DNA of 64,000 nt from Rhodoferax aquaticus (GCF_006974105.1 NZ_CP036282.1:2232001-2296000), one strand, 5' to 3'. Counted from the first letter of the stretch, positions 26,653 through 36,538 are shown. Program-made: numbers and translations. Notes: a model not told the origin generated them from the letters alone.

Positions 26653-28020
26653 ATGCGCAGAAATGCTTTGGTAGTTTGTTTGGCGGCAGTGCTGCCCTTT
26701 GGCTTTGTCTCTGCTGCCTTGGCGCAGTCAGTGCCCGCGCCATCCGCCGATCAACCCGGCGATGCTGGCTACACACTTAAGAGCAGCACCTTAAAGGCAC
26801 CAGCACCAAGCGCTCAGCCCGCAAATGCCACCTCTTATGAGTTGAGCGGCACCAGCATCTCGGGCGCAAGCAGCCTCACCCCTACCATACTGACCGCTCC
26901 GGTCTACTCAGCAGCGCCTTTCAAAACAGAGAGCGGCTTGTATTTGTACCCTTCCTTGTTTACCGGTGTGGGTTACAACAATAATTTGGCACGTACTGAG
27001 ACTAACGCGGTGGGCTCAAGCTTCCTGACCGTCGCACCTCAGTTGGTTGCCGAAATGAAGAACAAAGGCGATCGTTATACGGTGCTCGCCGCAGTCAATT
27101 CAACCAGCTATAACAGCAGCTCAGACGACAACTCCACCAACGGTGAACTGACCTTGGCGGGTGACAACTATTTCAGCAGCCGCGCCCGCATGGGTTGGTC
27201 TTTGGGCCATGTCAATAGCAGCGATCCTCGTGGCTCTACCGCCAGAGCTAACAATACCAAGCCAGACAATTGGCATAGCACCAATGCCAATGGCACATTC
27301 ATTTATGGTGCTCCTGAAGCGTCTGGCCGTTTGGAGTTTGATGTCGGTTCCCAAGCAAAAGTCTACGACAGCAATCGCGCAACCACTGCAGCGGCTGACG
27401 TAAACATTACCTCACTTGCCGGACGCGTTTTCTACCGGCTGGGAACCCGTTCGTTGGCTTTGGTTGAATTGCGTAATGCCAAAAACGCCTATGTGCAATC
27501 TGGTAGTACCGCAAGCAACACTGAAAATCGCTATTACGCGGGTCTAACGTGGGATGCTACAGCCGCCACTACCGGTATCGTCAAGGTGGGGCAGATGCGT
27601 AAAGACTTTGACACAAAGCTCGCCGGTCGTGACAACTTCACCGGCGGAAGCTGGGAAGGTACCTTGCGTTGGGCTCCTTTGACCTACAGCGTGGTGGACT
27701 TCCAGACATCGCGCGCTACGGCAGATGCATCAGGCGTAGGCAACTTCTTGCTGACAACCGGCAATGACGTGGTGTGGAACCACAAGTGGACACAGTCCTT
27801 GACTTCTCGCGTATCTGTTGGCACATTGTCCACTGAGTTTGTGGGCGACGCTGCTGCACGCAAAGACAATGCCAATAGCTATGGGTTGTCCTTAAACTAC
27901 GCTGTGCTGCGTTGGTTGCAACTGGGGGTTGATTTGTCGGGTACCGACAGCTCTTCCAACAGTGCCAATGCGAGCTTTAAGCGCAATGTGACCATGTTCA
28001 CATTGAATGCATCGCTGTAA
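26653..28020 (+). CDS. Outer-membrane beta-barrel protein of the EPS operon (EpsL-like)
   Basis: A 455-residue secreted protein with signal peptide cleaved near ALAQS. After a Pro/Ala/Ser-rich linker the mature part alternates polar and aromatic residues in the pattern of an outer-membrane barrel (YLYPSLFTGVGYNNNLART and many T/S/Y-rich strands), and it ends in a strand-like segment TMFTLNASL. This matches the putative beta-barrel porin 2 proteins that head betaproteobacterial eps operons, presumed to take part in polymer passage. GGGAG precedes the ATG at 26653. First gene of a run of five tightly spaced export and regulation genes. Confidence 0.78.
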   Translation: MRRNALVVCLAAVLPFGFVSAALAQSVPAPSADQPGDAGYTLKSSTLKAPAPSAQPANATSYELSGTSISGASSLTPTILTAPVYSAAPFKTESGLYLYPSLFTGVGYNNNLARTETNAVGSSFLTVAPQLVAEMKNKGDRYTVLAAVNSTSYNSSSDDNSTNGELTLAGDNYFSSRARMGWSLGHVNSSDPRGSTARANNTKPDNWHSTNANGTFIYGAPEASGRLEFDVGSQAKVYDSNRATTAAADVNITSLAGRVFYRLGTRSLALVELRNAKNAYVQSGSTASNTENRYYAGLTWDATAATTGIVKVGQMRKDFDTKLAGRDNFTGGSWEGTLRWAPLTYSVVDFQTSRATADASGVGNFLLTTGNDVVWNHKWTQSLTSRVSVGTLSTEFVGDAAARKDNANSYGLSLNYAVLRWLQLGVDLSGTDSSSNSANASFKRNVTMFTLNASL

Positions 28021-28081
28021 TCACTAAGCGCTAGAGTTGCTCAGGCGCGCATAGCGTGCTTGAGCTATCGGAGGTTTGATG

Positions 28082-28705
28082 ATGGGGTACACCGTGCGTA
28101 ATGTTTTCAATCTAGGCCTTCGTGGCTTTTTTTCTTTATGGGTCGCATTTGTCTTGATGCTGGGGTTCGCTACGCACTCGGGCTTTGCGCTGGCCCAAAC
28201 AGCTGCCTCTATCGGCAGCGCCAAGCCCGCGCTAGCTTCACTTTCAACCTACCAGTTGGCGGCTGGCGATGTCATCACAATCCGTGTTTTTGGTGAAGAT
28301 GATCTGAGCCGTGAAAAAGTTAAGTTGACAGACGCAGGCACCATCCCCTACCCAGTGTTAGGTGAGATCAAGGCCTTAGGACTCACAATAGGTGAAATTG
28401 AGAAAACCGTTACCAACGGGCTCAGCGGCAAATACTTGGTCAATCCTCGTGTGTCCGTCACCATCGAGGAATACCGGCCGTTTTATATCAATGGCATGGT
28501 TGAAAAGCCTGGCGCTTATCCCTTTCAGCCTGGCCTCACAGTGTTGAAAGCCAGCTCTTTAGCGGGGGGCTTTAAGGAACGCGCTTCTTTCTCGAAAATC
28601 TCCATCATCCGTGAGGGGGACAGCAAGGCCAAACCTCAGAAGGCTGAGATCAACACCCCCATCAATCCGGGTGACACCATCTTCATTGAAGAGTCCTTCT
28701 TCTGA
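28082..28705 (+). CDS. Polysaccharide export protein (Wza/EpsE-like)
   Basis: A 207-residue export protein with an N-terminal hydrophobic signal (LWVAFVLMLGFATHSGFALAQ), a Poly_export domain (YQLAAGDVITIRVFGEDDLS, SGKYLVNPRVSVTIEEYRPF) and a SLBB-like repeat (VEKPGAYPFQPGLTVLKASSLAGG). It lacks the lipobox and the long C-terminal barrel helix of E. coli Wza, so it resembles the short EpsE type that relies on a separate outer-membrane partner, here possibly the upstream barrel protein. GGAGG at 28070-28074 supports the second of two adjacent ATGs; 28079 is the alternative. Confidence 0.88.
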   Translation: MGYTVRNVFNLGLRGFFSLWVAFVLMLGFATHSGFALAQTAASIGSAKPALASLSTYQLAAGDVITIRVFGEDDLSREKVKLTDAGTIPYPVLGEIKALGLTIGEIEKTVTNGLSGKYLVNPRVSVTIEEYRPFYINGMVEKPGAYPFQPGLTVLKASSLAGGFKERASFSKISIIREGDSKAKPQKAEINTPINPGDTIFIEESFF

Positions 28706-28722
28706 ATCTGAGTACCAAATTC

Positions 28723-30999
28723 ATGTCTGAAACACAAGCTACTACGGCAGCCACTGCAGTAAAACCGCTTTTCCTGAACAACCCCGAAGAACAAGAAGCA
28801 AAGCTTGACTTCGTTGAGTATTGGCGCACTCTACGCAAACACAAGTGGGCCATATTTGCCTTTGCGCTTGTGGTAACTTTGGTTGCCGGTGTCATTGCGT
28901 TTGTAAGCACCCCTATCTACGAAGCCAAGACCACACTGCTTATTGAAACCAATAAGCAGAAAGTGCTATCAATTGAAGACGTATACGGCGGCGTAGGGGC
29001 ATCGCGCGAATACTTTCAAACCCAAGTAGAAATCATCAAGTCCCGAGAGGTTTCTCTCAAAACCATTATCAAACTCAAGCTGTTTGATAATCCTGTGTAT
29101 GACCCTCGGGTTCCACCTAAGGGCTTTGCAGCATTCGTCAAGCAAATCGGCTTTGCCACTGAAGAAGCACCCAAGGAGTGGACGGAAGAAAAGCTCGCAG
29201 AAGCGGTTTTGGCCAAGTTCACAAGCGACTTGTCGATTGAGCCTATTCGTCTGAGTCAGTTGGTCGTCATTCGTTTTGCTTCGCCCGATGCGGCGCTAGC
29301 AGCGAAGATTACTAACTCTTTGGCACAAACTTATATTGAGAACGACTTAGACGCACGCTACCAAATGACGCGCACGGCGTCCGTTTGGCTGCAAGAGCAG
29401 CTGACGGGTTTGAAAGAAAAGATGAACCAGTCCGAGCAAATCTTGCAAGGTTTCCGTGAGAAGCAAGGCATCGTCAAGATGCAAGAGAACGCGCAAAACG
29501 GTGCATCGCAGCAGGTTGAGCAGCTGCAAATGCGCTTGATCGAGGCACGCACTCGCCGTGCCGAAGTCGAGTCCACCTACAAGACCGTACAAGAGGCCGC
29601 CAGCGCGGGAGACTTAGCCTCTCAGCCAGCGGTACTTGTGAGTCTGCAAGTGGCTGATGCCAAACGCCAAGCGTCTGAGACCCAGCGCGCGTTGTCAGAA
29701 GTCTCTCAGCGCTATGGTAAAGAGCACCCCAAGTACGTAAAAGCGGAGTCAGAGTTCAAGTCGGCCAGTGACAACTTAAACCGCCAGATTGAATTGGTGG
29801 TAGGTGGTATCAACAACGAGTACCAACGTGCTCGCAGTACTGAAAAGACGCTAGAGGCAGCGTTGTCCAGTGCCCGTGGTTCGGTGCAGTCGGTCAACCG
29901 CAAAGAGTTTGAGTTGGGCGTGTATGAGCGCGAGGCGGACTCTAACCGCCAGATGTACGACATGTTCATGAAGCGCGCCAAAGAAACCAACGTTGCGGGT
30001 GACCTGCAGACTACCGTGGCCCGCATCGTAGACATGGCGCCCGTTCCACTGAAGCCTATCAAGCCCAACAAGCCGTTGATTGTGGCGGTTGCACTCTTCA
30101 TGGGCTTGTTAGTCGGCATCATGTTGTCATTGCTCATGGAGCTGCTGGACAACACGCTCAAGACCACGGAAGACGTAGAAAATCGCCTCAAGCAACCTTT
30201 GTTGACCGTGCTGCCAATGCTAGATAGCAAGGAAACAGAGCGCAACATCAGTGGTCGCATGGTGCTGGATGCACCTAACTCCTTGTACGCTGAAGCCATT
30301 CGAACCGCCCGAACCGGTGTTTTGTTGTCTTCGGTCGATTTGCCTTCACGCACCTTGGTGGTCACTTCCAGCGTACCTGGGGAGGGCAAAACCACCTTCT
30401 CCAGCAACTTGGCGAATGCCCACGCACATACCAAGAAAACGCTTTTGGTTGACGCCGACATGCGGCGCCCCAGCGTGGCCAAGTCTTACGGTATTGATCC
30501 TTTGTCTTTGGGCTTATCTGAGTTGGTGGCAGGTACCGCAAAATTGAGCGACTGCCTTCACAAGGTTGATGGGTCTAACCTCATGGTGATGACGTCTGGC
30601 GCTATTCCGCCCAACCCGTTGGAGTTGCTGCATTCCGCGCGCTTTGCCCAAACTCTTGAAGTGTTGGCGCAGAACTTTGAAATCATCATTATTGACTCAC
30701 CCCCTGTGGAGTTGGTCAGTGATGCCATGGTCATTGCCGCCATAACGTCCGACGTCATTTTTGTTACCAAAGCCGTAAGCACACCGTACCCGTTGGCGCG
30801 CAAATCTTTGCAGCGTTTGCGTCGGGCCAACGCCCATATCGTGGGCGTAGTGCTCAACTCTTTGGACTTCAACAAAGCGGAGAAGTATTACGGCGAATAC
30901 TCTGGTTACGGCAAACATGGCTACGGCACTTATGGTTCTACCTACGGTGGCACTTACGGTTCAGGCAATATTGCGCCCGCCGCTAAGAAAACCGTGTGA
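28723..30999 (+). CDS. Wzz/BY-kinase chain-length determinant tyrosine autokinase
   Basis: A 758-residue inner-membrane protein fusing a Wzz chain-length domain and a cytoplasmic bacterial tyrosine kinase (Wzc/EpsB type). The Wzz part has a first membrane helix near residue 45-65, a long periplasmic coiled-coil region, and a second helix around 450-475. The kinase has Walker A VPGEGKTT (about 551-558), Walker A' VDADMRRPS and Walker B IIIIDSPP. The C-terminus is a Tyr/Gly cluster (SGYGKHGYGTYGSTYGG), the usual autophosphorylation tail. Dephosphorylation is probably by the PHP phosphatase encoded 12 bases downstream. Together they set polymer length and export. Confidence 0.92.
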   Translation: MSETQATTAATAVKPLFLNNPEEQEAKLDFVEYWRTLRKHKWAIFAFALVVTLVAGVIAFVSTPIYEAKTTLLIETNKQKVLSIEDVYGGVGASREYFQTQVEIIKSREVSLKTIIKLKLFDNPVYDPRVPPKGFAAFVKQIGFATEEAPKEWTEEKLAEAVLAKFTSDLSIEPIRLSQLVVIRFASPDAALAAKITNSLAQTYIENDLDARYQMTRTASVWLQEQLTGLKEKMNQSEQILQGFREKQGIVKMQENAQNGASQQVEQLQMRLIEARTRRAEVESTYKTVQEAASAGDLASQPAVLVSLQVADAKRQASETQRALSEVSQRYGKEHPKYVKAESEFKSASDNLNRQIELVVGGINNEYQRARSTEKTLEAALSSARGSVQSVNRKEFELGVYEREADSNRQMYDMFMKRAKETNVAGDLQTTVARIVDMAPVPLKPIKPNKPLIVAVALFMGLLVGIMLSLLMELLDNTLKTTEDVENRLKQPLLTVLPMLDSKETERNISGRMVLDAPNSLYAEAIRTARTGVLLSSVDLPSRTLVVTSSVPGEGKTTFSSNLANAHAHTKKTLLVDADMRRPSVAKSYGIDPLSLGLSELVAGTAKLSDCLHKVDGSNLMVMTSGAIPPNPLELLHSARFAQTLEVLAQNFEIIIIDSPPVELVSDAMVIAAITSDVIFVTKAVSTPYPLARKSLQRLRRANAHIVGVVLNSLDFNKAEKYYGEYSGYGKHGYGTYGSTYGGTYGSGNIAPAAKKTV

Positions 31000-31010
31000 T
31001 CTAAACTGCA

Positions 31011-31733
31011 ATGATTGATCTGCACTGTCACTTTTTGCCCGGGGTGGATGACGGCCCAGAAACACTGGACGAGGCTCTAGACCTTGCCCGCGCTGCGGTG
31101 GCTGATGGCATTACCCACTCGGTGTTGACGTCGCATGTGCACCCAGATCGTTACCCTAACCAGCGGCGTAATTTAGAAGGCGCGGTGGCATCGTTTACCG
31201 AAGAGCTGGCCAAAGCTTCGATCCCTTTGAATGTGCGTATGGGGGGCGAGGCGCGGCTCTGCCCTGAACTGATTGATTTGGTGGCAGAAGGGCAAGTGCC
31301 GTTTCTCGGGGAAGTGGGCGGCTACAAGATATTGCTGCTTGAGTTTCCCCACCAAATGATTCCTGTGGGCAGCATTCGGTTTATCAACCATTTGACCCGC
31401 ATGCGCATCAGGCCCTTAATCGCCCACCCAGAGCGCAATAAAGCGGTCATGGCCAACGTAGAAAAGATCAACGAGTTCACAGAGGCCGGGTGCTGGTTAC
31501 AGCTTACCGCCGGGTCACTGGCAGGGCGGTTTGGCGAGCAAGCCGAGCAAGTGGCCTTTGCGTTGATCGACGCGGGTTGGAACTGTTTAGCTGCTACTGA
31601 CGCGCACAACTTGCACAACCGCCCACCGCGTTTGCAAGAAGCTAAAGACGTGCTGCAACAGCGCTATGGGGAGCAAGTTGCTCACAATATGGTGTACGGC
31701 AAAGCCGCCAAAATCATTGGTTTAGAGGCTTAA
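31011..31733 (+). CDS. PHP-type tyrosine-protein phosphatase (CpsB/YwqE-like)
   Basis: A 240-residue metal-dependent phosphatase of the PHP fold. Metal ligands are in the N-terminal DLHCHFLPGVDDG, in TSHVHPDRY, AHPERN and ATDAHN. CpsB-type enzymes dephosphorylate the BY-kinase that controls capsule or EPS synthesis, and this gene directly follows such a kinase gene. No signal peptide, so cytoplasmic, as needed to reach the kinase tail. Confidence 0.88.
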   Translation: MIDLHCHFLPGVDDGPETLDEALDLARAAVADGITHSVLTSHVHPDRYPNQRRNLEGAVASFTEELAKASIPLNVRMGGEARLCPELIDLVAEGQVPFLGEVGGYKILLLEFPHQMIPVGSIRFINHLTRMRIRPLIAHPERNKAVMANVEKINEFTEAGCWLQLTAGSLAGRFGEQAEQVAFALIDAGWNCLAATDAHNLHNRPPRLQEAKDVLQQRYGEQVAHNMVYGKAAKIIGLEA

Positions 31734-31738
31734 GCGCT

Positions 31739-32419
31739 GTGTCAGAAGCCGCTCTAGATAACAAGCCAAGCTTAGGTGCAAAGCTAGGGGTTTCACTGGC
31801 GGGTCTTGCTTTGGTCATAGGTGCGGGTTTTTCGCTGTATTACGGTGTGAGAGCCGCATGGCCAGATGCAACTTCATTGCCTACACGCTGGCGACTTGCT
31901 GAGTGGCGCGATGGTAGGGGCCCGCTCGCAACGCTAGAGCTCTGGGCCGCAAGCCGTGACGATTTGCGTGCTGCCCTCAAGCTAGAACCTAACAATCCTC
32001 AATTTTATGAGGACTTGGGCTACCTCCATGCGGTGCGAGCACAAGGTATGGGTGTGTTGCGCCCAGACGATGGGCAGTTTACGTTTCAAAAGATATTGTT
32101 GGACGAAGCCATTGACAACTACCGCTCTGCCGGGGCATTGCGCCCCACGTTCCCATACCCATTTGCCTACTTTGCCTACCTTAAAACGCTAAGCGGCCAA
32201 GTGGACGATGCCATGTGGGCTGCTTACGATCGGGCCTACACTTATGGCAAGAATGAAGCCGGTGTCCAATTTATACTGGCGCAAGTGGCCATGCCACAGT
32301 GGCAGCTCATGACGGATGATCGTAAAGTTGCGTTCAAAGCCATGGTTGCTTCGGCGCAAGTTGATGCCAAGAAAAAACTGCTGGAAACCGCAACGGCCAA
32401 CCGCGTCGACCTGAATTAG
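31739..32419 (+). CDS. Membrane-anchored TPR-like protein of the EPS operon
   Basis: A 226-residue protein with one N-terminal membrane helix (GVSLAGLALVIGAGFSLYYG) and a helical periplasmic part containing TPR-like pieces (LRAALKLEPNNPQFYEDLGYL, EAIDNYRSAGALRPTFPYPF). No enzyme motif is visible. The start is GTG at 31739, only five bases after the phosphatase stop, so it belongs to the same operon. It may scaffold export proteins; related genes are common in betaproteobacterial eps loci but are poorly characterised. It is convergent with the lapG-like gene. Confidence 0.75.
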   Translation: MSEAALDNKPSLGAKLGVSLAGLALVIGAGFSLYYGVRAAWPDATSLPTRWRLAEWRDGRGPLATLELWAASRDDLRAALKLEPNNPQFYEDLGYLHAVRAQGMGVLRPDDGQFTFQKILLDEAIDNYRSAGALRPTFPYPFAYFAYLKTLSGQVDDAMWAAYDRAYTYGKNEAGVQFILAQVAMPQWQLMTDDRKVAFKAMVASAQVDAKKKLLETATANRVDLN

Positions 32420-32428
32420 CAAGAGCCC

Positions 32429-33115
32429 TTACATCCGCTGCTCTTTGGCGAGTTTTTCCAGCAAGTCGCGCCACAGCCGCACGTTACTGGCGCCCCCTTT
32501 GCGGGCGGCTCCCCCTGTTACCCACAAGTCATCGTCATTGAAACCGTACACAGGTTCTAGGTCTGTACGCTGTGAGGCAGGGCGAATGTCACCAATCAAG
32601 TTGTCCAAAATGAGGGGGTCCGCATCTGGGGTGGGGTAGTACGCGAGCACCATATGGGCTTCGCCAAGGCGCAAGGCACGCACATAGGTAATGCGCAGCT
32701 TTTCAACCGGCACACCAATGTCTTTGAGCGACAAGTATTTGCTGATGGAGTAGTCTTCACAATCGCCCCCAAACGAACCCAGCAGTTCAACCGGAGTGGC
32801 CCAGTAGTCCAATACTTTCCAGTGCTCTAGGTCAGAGATGTACGGTACTTGGTTGAAAAAGGAATTCACCACCTTCATGGTGGCGGGCTCGGTTTGCCCT
32901 TTGTCGGTGGCGGCTTTGCTGTCGCGCACCACGCGCTGCCACACTTTGAGTCGGGGTGGTGCTTCGCGGCCCCACCTTTTCTCTACATAGCTTACTAAGT
33001 TGTCTGAAAAGTCCAACAAGCCGGCCCAGCCGGGGGCCACAAGCGCAACTGACAGGAGCAGACAGGCCACTGGCACATGCGGTTTCTTCAACCAAGACAA
33101 GCCTAAAGCCATCAA
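32429..33115 (-). CDS. lapG: LapG-like periplasmic cysteine protease
   Basis: A 228-residue bacterial transglutaminase-like cysteine protease. An N-terminal hydrophobic segment directs it to the periplasm. The triad is complete: Cys119 in GGDCEDYSISKY, His154 in EAHMVLAYYPTP, and Asp171 in LILDNL. The stretch from that His through DLEPVYGFNDDDLW closely follows Pseudomonas LapG. LapG cuts the N-terminus of a large surface adhesin and frees it unless it is held by c-di-GMP-bound LapD. A LapD-like receptor is encoded at 59135 in this window; the adhesin is not. It is divergent from manC with 75 bases between, inside the EPS locus. Confidence 0.88.
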   Translation of the reverse strand: MMALGLSWLKKPHVPVACLLLSVALVAPGWAGLLDFSDNLVSYVEKRWGREAPPRLKVWQRVVRDSKAATDKGQTEPATMKVVNSFFNQVPYISDLEHWKVLDYWATPVELLGSFGGDCEDYSISKYLSLKDIGVPVEKLRITYVRALRLGEAHMVLAYYPTPDADPLILDNLIGDIRPASQRTDLEPVYGFNDDDLWVTGGAARKGGASNVRLWRDLLEKLAKEQRM

Positions 33116-33190
33116 CCAATCTCCCTGAAATGGACACCAAGCATCTTAGCGCCCAATGCGATAATTTAAGCCTAATCAAGGAGTAGAAAT

Positions 33191-34636
33191 ATGAGCCAAA
33201 CCGCCCAAGTAGCGGCAGTCGAGATTGTTCCCGTGGTCATGTGTGGTGGCAGTGGCACCCGCTTGTGGCCTTTGTCTCGCAAGGCCTTGCCCAAGCAGTT
33301 TGTTCCCTTGGTGGATGGCAAAAGCCTGCTGCAACTCACATTAGAGCGCGCCAATTTGCTCGGGCCCAAGGCGGTGGTGGTGGCCAGTGAAGACCATAGG
33401 TTCTTGGCGCAAGAATGTGTGCAAGCCGCCAAAGTGGCTGCCACTATTTTGTTGGAGCCAGTAGCGCGCAATACCGCTGCCGCTATGGCGGTTGCTGCGC
33501 TCAACGCCCCGTCCAAAGCCCTCTTGGTGTTTTTGCCCGCAGACCATCACATTCCTGATGCGGTAGCCTTTGCCAACACCATAAAAACGGGTGTTGCTTC
33601 TGCCCAAGCGGGCTCTATCGTTACCTATGGCATTCAGCCCACCTACCCCAGCACGGCCTATGGCTATATTCAGCAGGGTGCATCTTTAGTGGGGCAGGGC
33701 GGCGCTTGCGCTGTGCAGCGCTTTATCGAAAAGCCCAACGCCCAAAAGGCGCAGGAGCTGCTCTTGGCTGGAGGGCACTTTTGGAACGCGGGCATCTTCA
33801 TGTGCGAAGCAGCTACTCTGATCACGGCACTAGAAGCTTACGCCCCAGACATCTTGGCCAGCTGCCGCAAGGCAGTGGCAGAGCAAACCCCTGACGGTGA
33901 CTTCCGCCGCCTAGACAAAGCCTCGTTTGAGCAATGCCGCTCTGAGAGCATTGATTACGCGGTGATGGAAAAAGCCGCCCAAACGCCCGGTCATGTGGCC
34001 GTGCTCCCGTTTGTGTCCGCTTGGAGCGATGTGGGGAGCTGGAACGCAGTGGCCGAACTGTCTGCCCCAGACGCGCAAGGCAACCGCATCCACGGCCAAG
34101 GCCACACCGTCAACGCCAGCAACACCTACATCCACGCCCCGCACCGTCCCGTGGTGGCCCTGGGCACCAAAAACCTGCTCATCGTAGACACGGCAGACGC
34201 ACTCTTGGTGGCCGACGCCGACCACGCTGAGCAAGTGAAAACCGTAGTGGCACAGCTAGAGGCGCAAGGCGTGTCTCAAGCCCAGCACCATCGCCGCGTG
34301 GCACGCCCCTGGGGCGCTTATGACAGTGTGGACTCTGGCGAGCGTTTTCAGGTCAAGCGCATAGTGGTCAAGCCTGGCGCTAGCTTGAGCCTACAAATGC
34401 ACCACCACCGCGCCGAGCACTGGATTGTGGTGAGTGGTACCGCCGAGGTCACCAACGGTGACAAGGTCTTGCTGCTCTCCGAAAACCAAAGCACTTACAT
34501 CCCCTTGGGCCAGGTGCACCGCTTGGCCAACCCGGGGAAAGTGCCACTAGAAATTATTGAAGTGCAGTCAGGCACCTATCTGGGTGAAGACGACATCGTC
34601 CGCCTAGAAGACACCTATGGACGGGTGCTTAGTTAA
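33191..34636 (+). CDS. manC: Mannose-1-phosphate guanylyltransferase / mannose-6-phosphate isomerase
   Basis: A 481-residue bifunctional type II PMI/GMP enzyme (ManC/AlgA/CpsB type) supplying GDP-mannose. The N-terminal nucleotidyltransferase has the signature CGGSGTRLWPLSRKALPKQF and the mannose-binding FIEKPN. The C-terminal cupin isomerase domain has GASLSLQMHHHRAEHWIVVSG with its metal-binding residues and ends in EDTYGR. GGAG precedes the ATG. A mannose-containing EPS is therefore likely; no phosphomannomutase is in the window. Confidence 0.93.
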   Translation: MSQTAQVAAVEIVPVVMCGGSGTRLWPLSRKALPKQFVPLVDGKSLLQLTLERANLLGPKAVVVASEDHRFLAQECVQAAKVAATILLEPVARNTAAAMAVAALNAPSKALLVFLPADHHIPDAVAFANTIKTGVASAQAGSIVTYGIQPTYPSTAYGYIQQGASLVGQGGACAVQRFIEKPNAQKAQELLLAGGHFWNAGIFMCEAATLITALEAYAPDILASCRKAVAEQTPDGDFRRLDKASFEQCRSESIDYAVMEKAAQTPGHVAVLPFVSAWSDVGSWNAVAELSAPDAQGNRIHGQGHTVNASNTYIHAPHRPVVALGTKNLLIVDTADALLVADADHAEQVKTVVAQLEAQGVSQAQHHRRVARPWGAYDSVDSGERFQVKRIVVKPGASLSLQMHHHRAEHWIVVSGTAEVTNGDKVLLLSENQSTYIPLGQVHRLANPGKVPLEIIEVQSGTYLGEDDIVRLEDTYGRVLS

Positions 34637-34655
34637 GTCCCACTAGTTAACTAAG
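34628..34655 (+). terminator. Hairpin at the end of manC
   Basis: A perfect 9-bp inverted repeat CTTAGTTAA / TTAACTAAG with a 10-base loop overlaps the manC stop codon. No T-run follows, so it may be a weak or Rho-assisted terminator or a 3'-end protecting structure. Confidence 0.4.
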
Positions 34656-34764
34656 CGCCGGTAGATTATTGCTGACGGCTTCTAGACGGCATATCTAAAC
34701 GCATGCTGCCGAAGACGGAATGGTTACATCGACGTTAGCCCTTGAACTACCGGCTAATGTGCAA

Positions 34765-34820
34765 AAGTGCGGCTTGTCGCACTTACAAGATGTTGCAAAT
34801 GGCGGGTTTTGCAACATCTT
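34765..34820 (+). promoter_or_regulatory. Two tandem hairpins upstream of ugd
   Basis: AAGTGCG/CGCACTT (7 bp, loop 6; 34765-34784) is followed two bases later by a perfect 13-bp stem, AAGATGTTGCAAA at 34787-34799 with its complement at 34808-34820 and an 8-base loop. They end about 85 bases before the ugd start. No T-run follows, so a leader or operator role is more likely than termination. Confidence 0.5.
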
Positions 34821-34905
34821 CAGTTAAACTGCATTAGGGGAGTGCATAAAGTTCACAGCAAGATAGAACGGCAACCCACAATTGTTCGCACAAGGGAAGC
34901 TTCTG

Positions 34906-36072
34906 ATGAAAATCGCCATTGCAGGCACCGGCTATGTCGGGCTGTCTAACGCCGTTCTGTTGGCCCAACACAATGAAGTGGTGGCGATTGACATCGTACC
35001 CGGCAAGGTGGCTATGCTGAACGCCAAGCAAAGCCCCATTCAAGACCCTGAGCTAGAGCACTACCTGGCGCACACGCCCCTAAACCTTAAAGCCACGCTA
35101 GACAAGGTTGAGGCTTACACAGGCGCCAGCTATGTAGTCATAGCAACCCCCACTGACTACGACCCTGAGACCAACTGCTTCAACACCGCCAGCATAGAGT
35201 CGGTGGTGAAAGACGTAATGGCCATCAACCCCCAAGCGGTGATGGTCATCAAAAGCACGGTGCCAGTGGGCTACACCGCCAAGTTGCTAGAAACCACTGG
35301 CAGCCCCAATATCATCTTCAGCCCCGAGTTTTTGCGCGAAGGCAAAGCGCTGTACGACAACTTGCACCCCAGCCGCATTGTGGTGGGCGAGCAGTCTGAG
35401 CGGGCCGCCACCTTTGCAGAGTTGCTACGCCAAGCCGCGAAAAAAGACAATATCGACGTGCTGCTATGCGGCAGCACTGAGGCAGAGGCCATCAAACTCT
35501 TTGCCAACACCTACTTGGCCATGCGCGTGGCCTACTTTAATGAGCTGGACACCTACGCAGCCATCCACGGCTTAGACACTCGCCAAGTTATTGAAGGCGT
35601 GTGCTTGGACCCCCGCATTGGCAAGCACTACAACAACCCCAGCTTTGGCTACGGCGGTTACTGCCTGCCTAAAGATACAAAGCAGCTGCTTGCCAACTAC
35701 AACGCGGTGCCGCAAAACATCATGCGCGCCATAGTGGACAGCAACACCACGCGCAAAGACTTTTGTGCCGCTGAGATATTGAAGCGCAACCCCAAAGTGG
35801 TGGGAATACACCGTTTGGTCATGAAAGCAGGTAGCGACAACTTTAGAAGCAGCAGCATCCAAGGCATCATGAAGCGCCTTAAGGGTAAAGGCGTGGAAGT
35901 CATCGTGTTTGAACCTGCTTTCACAGAAGACAAGTTCTTCAACAGCCGCGTGGTGAACGATTTGGCGCAGTTTAAGGCGGACGCCGATGTCATCGTGGCC
36001 AACCGCATGACCGCTGATCTGGACGACGTGGCGGTCAAAGTCTATAGCCGCGACCTGTTTGGACAGGACTAA
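34906..36072 (+). CDS. ugd: UDP-glucose 6-dehydrogenase
   Basis: A 388-residue enzyme, the same length as E. coli Ugd, that oxidises UDP-glucose twice to UDP-glucuronate. The NAD-binding [15 protein letters not shown] opens the chain; [15 protein letters not shown] and the catalytic Cys in [16 protein letters not shown] are present, as is the C-terminal UDP-binding region. The ATG at 34906 with GGAAG upstream is chosen over a TTG at 34882. It supplies the acidic sugar of the EPS. Its GC-rich codon use contrasts with the AT-rich genes that follow after a 466-base gap. Confidence 0.94.
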   Translation: MKIAIAGTGYVGLSNAVLLAQHNEVVAIDIVPGKVAMLNAKQSPIQDPELEHYLAHTPLNLKATLDKVEAYTGASYVVIATPTDYDPETNCFNTASIESVVKDVMAINPQAVMVIKSTVPVGYTAKLLETTGSPNIIFSPEFLREGKALYDNLHPSRIVVGEQSERAATFAELLRQAAKKDNIDVLLCGSTEAEAIKLFANTYLAMRVAYFNELDTYAAIHGLDTRQVIEGVCLDPRIGKHYNNPSFGYGGYCLPKDTKQLLANYNAVPQNIMRAIVDSNTTRKDFCAAEILKRNPKVVGIHRLVMKAGSDNFRSSSIQGIMKRLKGKGVEVIVFEPAFTEDKFFNSRVVNDLAQFKADADVIVANRMTADLDDVAVKVYSRDLFGQD

Positions 36073-36538
36073 ATCAATAGAACCCTCAGTATCATATGCT
36101 CCTCGACACCCAGCATCAAAGTGCCATCCGTGCGGCGTATCAATACCCTTGGGCGTTAGAACACAAGTACATTTATATTGCGCCCGATCAGATGACTTCA
36201 AGCGGGCCGGGGCACCTACTTTCTCGTCACGGCAGGCTGAAGTGCCTTGCGTGTCTACATGCATACGGAGTTTGCCTTGTTAGTCAAATTTCAATTTGCA
36301 GTATTGCTTCAGTATGGATTGAGTTCAGTGTTTTTCAACTCAAAGACTGACTTCACCTCTTCGTTGATTCAAGGAATACTTATGTCTTTTTACATGATAT
36401 TTATCTAAGTATCCTTCCATCGATAAATAACCTCTGAGTTTTAAAAAATTTCGATGAAACGCATTTCTCCGACTTTGTTATATCTAGCACTTGTTTGCAT
36501 TGGATTGATAATAACTCATCAATTTCTCAACTCGCCGC
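36073..36538. other. Gene-free stretch marking the entry to the AT-rich EPS core
   Basis: I see no convincing gene here. Composition shifts within the stretch, from mixed before about 36280 to strongly AT-rich after. Short frames exist (36096-36350; and a 34-codon frame at 36454-36558 with a hydrophobic stretch that runs into the next gene), but none resembles a known protein. It may hold a promoter for the core genes or the scar of gene exchange. Confidence 0.5.

Noticed and set aside
36096..36350. An 84-codon frame in the gap after ugd.
   Set aside because: The translation has no domain pattern, mixed codon use and spans the composition boundary; no evidence that it is translated.
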